This document shows positions 55,723-64,000 of a DNA stretch of 64,000 bases, piece by piece. A program made the translations under genes and the position numbers. The notes under the pieces were generated by a model. The model was not told the DNA's origin. It saw only the letters and a program-made list of their open reading frames with translations, and made no database searches. The stretch's first letter is position 1, and each line of letters opens with the position of its first letter. This stretch comes from Allorhizobium pseudoryzae (GTDB taxonomy: Bacteria > Pseudomonadota > Alphaproteobacteria > Rhizobiales > Rhizobiaceae), in assembly GCF_011046245.1 (NCBI RefSeq), contig NZ_CP049241.1, positions 1,550,001 through 1,614,000 of the forward strand. The letters run 5' to 3'.

Positions 55723-57345
55723 ATGATCCGTATCGAAAACGTCTCCAAGCAGAACAGCCACCGGCTTCTCTACATCGAAGCCTCCGCGGCCCTCAACAAG
55801 GGCGAGAAGATCGGCCTCGTTGGGCCGAACGGTGCCGGCAAGACTACCCTCTTCCGCATGATCACCGGCGAGGAACAGCCGGACGAGGGGCAGATCGCGG
55901 TCGAGAAGGGCGTCACCATCGGCTATTTCAACCAGGATGTCGGCGAAATGGCCGGACGTTCGGCGGTGGCGGAGGTGATGGACGGTGCCGGCCCCGTCAG
56001 CATTGTGGCTGCCGAGCTGCACGAGCTGGAAGCCGCCATGTCCGATCCCGACCGCATGGATGAGATGGACGCCATCATCGAGCGTTACGGCGAGGTGCAG
56101 GCACGCTACGAGGAACTGGACGGCTATGGTCTGGAGGGCCGGGCGCGCGAGGTGCTGGCGGGCCTCTCCTTCAGCCAGGAGATGATGGATGGCGATGTCG
56201 GCAAACTGTCCGGCGGCTGGAAGATGCGCGTGGCGCTCGCCCGCATTCTGTTGATGCGCCCGGACGTGATGCTGCTCGATGAGCCGAGCAACCATCTCGA
56301 TCTCGAAAGCCTGATCTGGCTTGAAAACTTCCTGAAGACCTATGACGGCGCGCTGCTGATGACCTCGCACGACCGCGAATTCATGAACCGCATCGTCAAC
56401 AAGATCATCGAGATCGATGCCGGTTCGCTCAACAGCTATTCCGGCGACTACGGGTTTTACGAACGCCAGCGCGAGCAGAACGAAAAACAGCAGCAGGCGC
56501 AGTTCGAACGCCAGCAGGCGATGCTGGCGAAGGAAATCAAGTTCATCGAGCGGTTCAAGGCGCGCGCCTCGCATGCCGCCCAGGTGCAGAGCCGCGTGAA
56601 GAAACTCGACAAGATCGACCGGGTGGAGCCGCCGCGCCGCCGCCAGACGGTGGCCTTTGATTTCCTGCCGGCACCGCGCTCCGGTGAAGACGTTGTGACC
56701 CTCAAGGGCGTGCACAAGGCCTATGGCTCCCGCACGATCTACGAGGGGCTGGATTTCATGATCCGCAGGCGCGAGCGCTGGTGCATCATGGGTGTCAACG
56801 GCGCCGGCAAATCGACCCTCCTCAAGCTGGTCACCGGCTCGACGGAACCAGACCAGGGCGTCGTCAATCTCGGTGCCAGCGTCAAGCTCGGTTATTTCGC
56901 CCAGCACGCCATGGATGTTCTGGAGGGCGACAGCACGATCCTGCAGTGGCTGGAAGAACGTTTCCCGAAGGCCGGCCAGGCGCCGCTCCGGGCGCTCAGC
57001 GGCTGTTTCGGTTTTTCCGGCGATGACGTGGAAAAACGCTGCCGGGTGTTGTCCGGTGGCGAAAAGGCCCGGCTGGTAATGGCGGCCATGCTGTTCGATC
57101 CGCCGAACTTCCTGGTGCTGGACGAACCGACCAACCACCTCGACCTCGACACGAAGGAAATGCTGATCAAGGCGCTGTCGAGCTTCGAGGGGACCATGCT
57201 GTTCGTCAGCCACGATCGCCATTTCCTCGGCGCCCTCTCTAACCGGGTTCTGGAACTGACGCCGGACGGCATCCACCAGTATGGCGGCGGTTATCTCGAA
57301 TATGTCGAACGCACCGGTTACGAGGCACCCGGCCTCACCGCCTAA
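55723..57345 (+). CDS. ABC-F family ATPase
   Basis: 540 aa, two ABC domains without transmembrane parts. Walker A GPNGAGKTT near 34 and NGAGKST near 361; signatures KLSGGWKMRVALAR near 165 and LSGGEKARLVMAA near 445; Walker B LLLDEPSNHLDLE type near 184 and LVLDEPTNHLDLD near 465; a charged linker (KARASHAAQVQSRVKKLDKID) between. ABC-F proteins act on the ribosomal E-site (translation factor or antibiotic protection). Which subgroup is not clear. Confidence 0.95.
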   Translation: MIRIENVSKQNSHRLLYIEASAALNKGEKIGLVGPNGAGKTTLFRMITGEEQPDEGQIAVEKGVTIGYFNQDVGEMAGRSAVAEVMDGAGPVSIVAAELHELEAAMSDPDRMDEMDAIIERYGEVQARYEELDGYGLEGRAREVLAGLSFSQEMMDGDVGKLSGGWKMRVALARILLMRPDVMLLDEPSNHLDLESLIWLENFLKTYDGALLMTSHDREFMNRIVNKIIEIDAGSLNSYSGDYGFYERQREQNEKQQQAQFERQQAMLAKEIKFIERFKARASHAAQVQSRVKKLDKIDRVEPPRRRQTVAFDFLPAPRSGEDVVTLKGVHKAYGSRTIYEGLDFMIRRRERWCIMGVNGAGKSTLLKLVTGSTEPDQGVVNLGASVKLGYFAQHAMDVLEGDSTILQWLEERFPKAGQAPLRALSGCFGFSGDDVEKRCRVLSGGEKARLVMAAMLFDPPNFLVLDEPTNHLDLDTKEMLIKALSSFEGTMLFVSHDRHFLGALSNRVLELTPDGIHQYGGGYLEYVERTGYEAPGLTA

Positions 57346-57410
57346 AGGCGCTCTTGCCAAACACCGCTACGTTGCGTCTCCTGTGGCGACAACACCGGGC
57401 AGGGGCGTCG

Positions 57411-58076
57411 ATGGTGGGGCAGAGGATTTTTGTGCCAAGCCTGGGGGCTGCAGATTGGCAGCGCCTGCTGGCCGAACCGGACAAACAGTGGCGGACCGGT
57501 TATTCCGCCCGCACGCTCGCGCACTGCTGGCAGGACCATGACGGCCTGCCGCCGGAAATCGCCACCTTTTTTCCGGAGAAGCCGACACTTCTGCTGGCGA
57601 TCCCGGAATACAAGGTGCCTTTGCCGGGCGGTCGCCGCGACAGCCAGAGCGACATTTTTGCGCTTGTCCGTTTTGGCGAGACAGTCAGCTCGGTGATGGT
57701 GGAAGGCAAGGTGGAGGAACCCTTCGGTCCGACGCTGGGCGAATGGCTGGACAAGGCCTCTGACGGAAAGAAAACCCGTCTGGCCGCCATTTGCGACTGC
57801 CTGGGGCTCAAGGCACCGCTCGACCCGTCGATCCGCTACCAACTCCTGCACCGGACGGCGGCGGCCGTGATCGAGGCGAAGCGCTTCAAGACGGCGGAAG
57901 CGGCGATGATTGTTCATTCCTTTTCCCGCACCCGCGCCTGGCGGGGGGATTTCGAAGCCTTCTGCGCTCTGTTTCCCTCGACAACGGAGGGACCAGCACA
58001 TTGCGTGACGCTGCCGGACGGGCGAAGGCTCCGGCTTGGCTGGGCGCAGGGAGAGGAAGCTTATCTCCGCGCTTGA
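57411..58076 (+). CDS. DUF6946-like protein, possible PD-(D/E)XK fold
   Basis: 221 aa. IFVPSLGAADWQRLLAEPDKQW and GYSARTLAHCWQ at the N-terminus, then SQSDIFALVRFGETVSSVMVEGKVEEPFG near 80-108, a D-x14-E-x-K arrangement suggesting a restriction-like nuclease fold, although activity is unproven. The family name is from memory and tentative. The ATG at 57411 is chosen; a longer frame from 57354 exists. Downstream of the ABC-F gene by 65 bp. Confidence 0.75.
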   Translation: MVGQRIFVPSLGAADWQRLLAEPDKQWRTGYSARTLAHCWQDHDGLPPEIATFFPEKPTLLLAIPEYKVPLPGGRRDSQSDIFALVRFGETVSSVMVEGKVEEPFGPTLGEWLDKASDGKKTRLAAICDCLGLKAPLDPSIRYQLLHRTAAAVIEAKRFKTAEAAMIVHSFSRTRAWRGDFEAFCALFPSTTEGPAHCVTLPDGRRLRLGWAQGEEAYLRA

Positions 58077-58100
58077 ACCCATGATAGGCCGTTATTCCTA

Positions 58101-58130
58101 TTGACGGGTCTGGTAGCGACGGAATATATT
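58101..58130 (+). promoter_or_regulatory. Sigma70-like promoter giving a probably leaderless mRNA
   Basis: TTGACG (58101-58106), 18-bp spacer, TATATT (58125-58130). The thermonuclease ATG is at 58138, so transcription would start at or next to the start codon and no ribosome site fits between. Confidence 0.6.
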
Positions 58131-58137
58131 CTTATCC

Positions 58138-58584
58138 ATGATAGTCCAGCGCACGCTCATCGCTCTGCTTCTGCCTCTCCTTCCGGTCGCCGCTTATGCG
58201 GAAACGGTGGTGGAAGGCCCTGTTTCGGCAGACGTGGTGCGGGTGATCGATGGCGACACGCTGCTGGTTCTCGCCCGCCCCTGGCCGCAGCAGACGGTCG
58301 AGGTCTATGTGCGCCTCAGAGGCATCGACACGCCGGAACTCAGATCGGCCTGCGCGGAGGGTCGGCAGGCCGCGGATGAGGTCCGGCATTTGCTGGAGGA
58401 GATGGCGAGTGCCTCGCCCAAGGTGTCACTCACGAAGATTGCCGCCGACAAATATTTCGGTCGGATCGTGGCCGATGTGGCGCTGGCCGATGGCCGCAAT
58501 CCGGCGCGCGAGATGATGGCCGCCGGACTTGCCACACACTATGCGGGCAAAGGTCGCAAGAACGATCTGTGTATCCAGCATTAA
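58138..58584 (+). CDS. Secreted thermonuclease (SNase) family protein
   Basis: 148 aa. Signal peptide (TLIALLLPLLPVAAYA). SNase fold: RVIDGDTLLV near 35, catalytic RLRGIDTPELRS near 58 (R, D, E) and KYFGRIVADV near 104 (second Arg). Predicted Ca-dependent extracytoplasmic nuclease. It is shorter than staphylococcal nuclease but retains all key residues. Promoter directly at the ATG. Confidence 0.9.
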   Translation: MIVQRTLIALLLPLLPVAAYAETVVEGPVSADVVRVIDGDTLLVLARPWPQQTVEVYVRLRGIDTPELRSACAEGRQAADEVRHLLEEMASASPKVSLTKIAADKYFGRIVADVALADGRNPAREMMAAGLATHYAGKGRKNDLCIQH

Positions 58585-58631
58585 AGGATGGTCACGCGGC
58601 GGATGTGGGACACATCCGCCGCGATGATCGG

Positions 58632-60593
<1,962 letters not shown>

Positions 60594-60707
60594 CAAATCC
60601 TCCTCATTCCTCCACGACCTTCGCTTGAACCGCGCGGCCACCTTGGTATCTAGTTTTATCAGCTGGTTCGATGGCGGCAATTAGACAAAGGGTCATGCCG
60701 CTTGAAC

Positions 60708-60730
60708 AATTGCAATTTCTGAGAATTGCA
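60708..60730. promoter_or_regulatory. Inverted/direct repeat in the acs-trcR divergent region
   Basis: TGCAATT-N6-AATTGCA (60711-60730, 7-bp arms), which also reads as two AATTGCA words 16 bp apart (60708, 60724). Placed 115-137 bp before the acs start. An operator role, for instance for a short-chain fatty acid regulator, is only suggested. Confidence 0.45.
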
Positions 60731-60814
60731 GTTATAGAGCCCGTCAATTCCCGGAACATTGTGGTACAGCCCACGGCCCGCGACACCGGCGCGGACGATA
60801 GAAGGATCATATCC

Positions 60815-61516
60815 ATGGCTCAACAATTGCTCATGCCAAAGGCGACGGCGGTCTGGCTCGTCGACAACACAGCGCTGTCCTTCGATCAGATCGCCCAGTT
60901 CTGCAAATTGCATCCGCTTGAAGTGAAAGCAATTGCGGATGGCGAGGCCGCACAGGGCATCAAGGGTCTCGATCCGATCGCAACGGGCCAGCTGTCGCGC
61001 GATGAAATCGCCCGCGGCGAAAAGGATGTGAACTACAAGCTGAAGCTCTCCGACCCGAAGGTGCGGGTGCCGGAATCCAAGCGCCGCGGCCCGCGCTACA
61101 CGCCGGTCTCCAAGCGCCAGGACCGCCCGAACGCCATCCTCTGGCTGGTGCGCAACCATCCGGAACTGAAGGACACGCAGATCTCGCGTCTCGTCGGCAC
61201 CACCAAATCGACGATCGAGCAGATCCGTGACCGCAGCCACTGGAATTCGGCCAATCTGACGCCGATGGATCCGGTGACGCTTGGCCTCTGCAGCCAGATC
61301 GACCTGGACCTGGAAGTGGAACGCGCCTCGAAGAACCGTCCGCTGCCGACAACTGCCGAACTCGGCGCCACGCTGCAGGCCGCCGCCGAGACGGAAAACC
61401 TCGGCTATCGTTACGAGCGCGAAGAAGAGAAGGAAATCGACGCCAACGCCGTTTTCGCAAAACTCTCGTCGCTGAAGTCCACCCGCCGCGACGAGGACGA
61501 AGACGACAACTTCTAA
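60815..61516 (+). CDS. trcR: DUF1013 cell-cycle transcriptional regulator TrcR
   Basis: 233 aa alphaproteobacteria-specific protein. LMPKATAVWLVDNTALSFDQIAQFCKLH is an HTH-like N-terminal block; NAILWLVRNHPELKDTQISRLVGTTKSTIEQIRDRSHWN is a second HTH region near 113-150; C-terminus acidic. Known as a regulator associated with RNA polymerase in cell-cycle control in this class. The ATG at 60815 follows GAAGGAT. Strong lineage marker. Confidence 0.95.
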   Translation: MAQQLLMPKATAVWLVDNTALSFDQIAQFCKLHPLEVKAIADGEAAQGIKGLDPIATGQLSRDEIARGEKDVNYKLKLSDPKVRVPESKRRGPRYTPVSKRQDRPNAILWLVRNHPELKDTQISRLVGTTKSTIEQIRDRSHWNSANLTPMDPVTLGLCSQIDLDLEVERASKNRPLPTTAELGATLQAAAETENLGYRYEREEEKEIDANAVFAKLSSLKSTRRDEDEDDNF

Positions 61517-61543
61517 GTCGCCGTTCTCCGAGACTGTCTGCTG

Positions 61544-61569
61544 AAAGCCGGGCCACATGCCCGGCTTTT
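61544..61569 (+). terminator. Rho-independent terminator of trcR
   Basis: AAAGCCGGGC / GCCCGGCTTT with a 5-nt loop followed by T; 27 bp after the trcR stop. It can also serve prpE on the other strand, since the stem is symmetrical with A/T tracts on both sides. Confidence 0.85.
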
Positions 61570-61589
61570 GCGTATTCGGTCAAATCGCG

Positions 61590-63521
61590 TCAGGCGCTGA
61601 GGGCCTGCCGATTGCAGCTATAGCCATGCTTTGCGAGGATCTCGCCGATCTCGTCCAGGATGACCGGATCATCGATGGTGGCCGGCATTCTCCAGGGCAG
61701 GCCATCGGCCATCTTCTGCATCGTCCCGCGCAGGATTTTTCCCGACCGCGTCTTCGGCAGCCGGTTGACGATCATCACCGTGCGGAACGCCGCGACCGGC
61801 CCGATCTCGTTGCGTACCAGATCGACGATCTCGCGCGTGATGAGCGACGGGTCGCGCTCCACGCGGTTCTTCAGCACCAGGAAACCGCAAGGAATCTGAC
61901 CCTTCAGCGCATCCGCCACGCCGATGACCGCGCATTCAGCCACGTCCGGATGCATGGCGCAGACCTCTTCCATAGCACCGGTCGAAAGGCGGTGGCCGGC
62001 GCAGTTGATGATGTCGTCCGTGCGCGCCATGACGAAGACATAACCGTCCTCATCCACCATGCCGGCATCGGCCGTCTTGTAGTAGCCCGGAAACTCGTCC
62101 AGGCAGGCAGTGCGAAACCGCTCGTCCGCCTTCCAGAAGCTGACGAGGCAGCCGGGCGGCAGCGGCAGCTTGATGACGATATTGCCGAGCGTTCCCGCCG
62201 GCACCGGATGACCAGCATCATCCACGACCTCGATCGCATGACCGGGCATGGGCAGCGTCGGCGACCCGTGCTTGACCGGCAGAAGGCCAAGCCCCAGCGG
62301 ATTGGCGGCGATCGGCCAGCCGGTCTCGGTCTGCCACCAATGATCCACCACCGGCACCTTCAGCACCCGTTCGGCCCATTTCAGCGTTTCCGGATCGGCC
62401 CGTTCGCCAGCGAGGAAGAGCGCCCGCATGCCGGAGAGATCATGCTTCGCCACGAGATCGCCGTCCGGATCATCCCGGCGGATGGCGCGAAACGCTGTCG
62501 GCGCGGTGAACAGCACCTTCACGTCATACTCCTCGACGATGCGCCAGAAGGCGCCCGCATCCGGCGTGCCGACCGGTTTGCCTTCGTAGACCACGGTTGG
62601 ATTGCCGGCGAGCAGCGGCGCATAGACGATGTAGGAATGGCCGACGACCCAGCCGATATCGGAGGCGGCCCAGAAGGCCTCGCCCCGTTCGACGCCGTAA
62701 AGATTGCGCATGGTCCAGTTGAGGGCCACCATATGTCCGCCATTATCCCGCACCACCCCTTTGGGCTGGCCGGTCGTTCCGGAGGTGTAGAGCACGTAAA
62801 GCGGATCCGTGGCCGCCACCGGCTCGCAGGCGACGACGGTTCCCTTCACCTTTTCGGCTTCCACCGCCTGGGCGAAATCCATGTCGCCATGTTCGTAGCG
62901 CAGCACCGCATGCATCTGGTCTCGCTGCAGGATCAGGCAACAATCCGGCTTGACCTTCGCCATATCGACCGCCTGGTCGAGCAGCGGCTTGTAAGCGACG
63001 ACGCGGCCCGGCTCCAGGCCACAGCTGGCGCTGATCACCACCTTGGCTTCCGAATCATCCAGCCGTGTTGCCAGTTCATGCGCGGCAAAGCCGCCGAAGA
63101 CCACCGAATGGATGGCGCCAAGGCGGGCACAGGCCAGCATGGAGAAGATCGCCTCCGGCACCATCGGCATGTAGATGATCACACGATCACCCTTGCCGAC
63201 GCCGAGCCCCTTCAGGACTGCGGCCACCGCCTGCACTTCCACCAGCAGCTCGTCGTAGGTCAAGATACGCTTTTCGCCGGTCATGGCGCTGTCGAAGATC
63301 AGCGCCCGTTCGGCACCGCGCCCTTCGGCCACATGGCGGTCGATGCAGTTGTAGCAGGTGTTCGTTTCGCCACCGACAAACCAGCGGCCATAGACGCCCT
63401 GGTCCTTGTCGAAGATCGTCTCCGGCGGTGTGAACCAGTGGATGTCCTTGGCGGCCTCTGCCCAGAACGCCGCCGGGTCCTGCAGCCAGCCTTCATAGAC
63501 CGAATGATATCGGCTCTTCAT
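61590..63521 (-). CDS. prpE: Propionyl-CoA synthetase
   Basis: 643 aa AMP-forming ligase, paralogue of acs. YTSGTTGQPKGVVRDNGGHM near 267 (PrpE-type, RDNGG, rather than acs-type), DHWWQTETGWP near 411, YYKTADAGMVDEDGYVFVMARTDDIIN near 490 and [13 protein letters not shown] near 597. GGGAGGA precedes the ATG. Likely activates propionate for methylmalonyl or methylcitrate metabolism. Confidence 0.95.
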   Translation of the reverse strand: MKSRYHSVYEGWLQDPAAFWAEAAKDIHWFTPPETIFDKDQGVYGRWFVGGETNTCYNCIDRHVAEGRGAERALIFDSAMTGEKRILTYDELLVEVQAVAAVLKGLGVGKGDRVIIYMPMVPEAIFSMLACARLGAIHSVVFGGFAAHELATRLDDSEAKVVISASCGLEPGRVVAYKPLLDQAVDMAKVKPDCCLILQRDQMHAVLRYEHGDMDFAQAVEAEKVKGTVVACEPVAATDPLYVLYTSGTTGQPKGVVRDNGGHMVALNWTMRNLYGVERGEAFWAASDIGWVVGHSYIVYAPLLAGNPTVVYEGKPVGTPDAGAFWRIVEEYDVKVLFTAPTAFRAIRRDDPDGDLVAKHDLSGMRALFLAGERADPETLKWAERVLKVPVVDHWWQTETGWPIAANPLGLGLLPVKHGSPTLPMPGHAIEVVDDAGHPVPAGTLGNIVIKLPLPPGCLVSFWKADERFRTACLDEFPGYYKTADAGMVDEDGYVFVMARTDDIINCAGHRLSTGAMEEVCAMHPDVAECAVIGVADALKGQIPCGFLVLKNRVERDPSLITREIVDLVRNEIGPVAAFRTVMIVNRLPKTRSGKILRGTMQKMADGLPWRMPATIDDPVILDEIGEILAKHGYSCNRQALSA

Positions 63522-63630
63522 GTTTTCCTCCCTTGATCCGCCACGTCCTCCAGCGGCAGTTTAGGGAGGGATCAGACACGGGTGAAGCCCGACGAAAGGG
63601 GCACGCCTTCCGTCAAAAGTCTGGCATTTG

Positions 63631-64000
63631 TCAACGATGGCCGAAAATGGCAGAGCCGACGCGCACGCTGGTGGCGCCGAACGCAATCGCCGTCTCGAAA
63701 TCACCGGACATGCCCATGGAGAGCCGCTCCACCCCGCATTGCGCCGCCAGCTTGGCAAGAAGCGCAAAATAGGGGCCGGGATTGCCCTCGGCCGGCGGAA
63801 TGCACATCAATCCTTCGATGGTAAGCCCCAGTTCCTCGCGGCAGAAGCGGACAAAGGCGACCGTCTCCTTCGGCTTGATACCCGCCTTTTGCGGCTCCAT
63901 GCCGATATTGACCTGCACATAGAGCCGAACGGTGCGCCCCTGCCTCTTCATCTCGTCGGCGATGGCGCGCGCGATTTTCTCGCGGTCGATGGTCTCGATC
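63631..64000 (-). CDS. YggS-family pyridoxal-phosphate homeostasis protein (C-terminal part)
   Basis: Truncated by the window end; 122 residues visible. YVQVNIGMEPQKAGI, GLMCIPPAEGNP, LSMGMSGDFETAIAFGATSVRVGSAIFG: the last block is the YggS/PROSC signature that holds the PLP phosphate. A cytosolic PLP-binding protein without known enzymatic activity. The N-terminus with the PLP Lys lies beyond 64000. Confidence 0.95.
   Translation of the reverse strand, partial: IETIDREKIARAIADEMKRQGRTVRLYVQVNIGMEPQKAGIKPKETVAFVRFCREELGLTIEGLMCIPPAEGNPGPYFALLAKLAAQCGVERLSMGMSGDFETAIAFGATSVRVGSAIFGHR

Noticed and set aside
55552..57360. Upstream extension of the YigZ frame
   Set aside because: Antisense to the ABC-F gene; YigZ has its usual length from 55551.

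Overview
The window reads as chromosomal DNA of an alphaproteobacterium, most likely family Rhizobiaceae. The evidence is the gene order rplU-rpmA-two GNAT genes-obgE-proB-proA-nadD-rsfS-rlmH-envC-like-ctpA, the DUF1013 regulator trcR next to acs, the SOS-controlled imuA-imuB-dnaE2 cassette with an alphaproteobacterial LexA site, and GC-rich coding with GTG/TTG starts. Genus cannot be fixed by eye. No phage structural genes, rRNA or CRISPR array were seen.

Layout. 1-8.2 kb: end of a large membrane nucleotide-sugar dehydratase/epimerase, a PAP2 phosphatase, leuB and leuD, a CitE-like lyase, a DUF1737 protein, a MurA paralogue with Asp at the catalytic Cys position, and a zincin-like metallopeptidase. 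8.3-14.2 kb: imuA-imuB-dnaE2 (SOS translesion mutagenesis) behind a perfect GAAC-N7-GAAC LexA box. 14.4-17.1 kb: bfd-bfr iron storage, then a quinone oxidoreductase divergent from a LysR gene with a palindrome between them. 17.2-29.2 kb, minus strand: housekeeping run rplU, rpmA, two tandem GNATs, obgE, proB, proA, nadD, rsfS, rlmH, envC-like, ctpA, divergent polysaccharide deacetylase, rppH.

29.4-39.4 kb is a foreign island. A complete tRNA-Ser(CGA) gene, with 64 bp upstream and 5 bp downstream, is present twice as an exact 159-bp direct repeat. Between the copies lie an AT-rich orphan gene whose C-terminus carries a HEPN-like R-N-x3-H motif, a tyrosine integrase, a complete IS21-family element, a DNA methyltransferase remnant (cut by the IS and also carrying an in-frame stop), and an intact UvrD-type helicase fused to a RecB/Cas4-like Fe-S nuclease. 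It looks like a partly decayed defence island and is the best candidate here for something undescribed.

39.6-43.5 kb: an unusual PNPOx-GAF-winged-helix protein with a small PNPOx-like partner, a hemerythrin-domain protein, a frameshifted YceI gene and an unrecognised small gene. 43.6-53.4 kb: a hydantoin/D-amino-acid catabolic cluster (polar amino-acid-type ABC importer, D-carbamoylase, D-hydantoinase, hydantoin racemase, LysR regulator, flavin reductase, DapA-family lyase) divergent from a D-amino-acid transaminase. Together these could import 5-substituted hydantoins, open the ring, decarbamoylate and transaminate the D-amino acid. 53.4-64 kb: a DUF6880-like protein, YigZ, an ABC-F ATPase, a small PD-(D/E)XK-like protein, a secreted thermonuclease with an apparently leaderless promoter, acs, trcR, prpE and the 3' part of yggS.

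Protein families were assigned from recognised motifs and sequence memory without database searches. Start codons were chosen by ribosome-binding sites, overlaps and family length and are flagged where uncertain.
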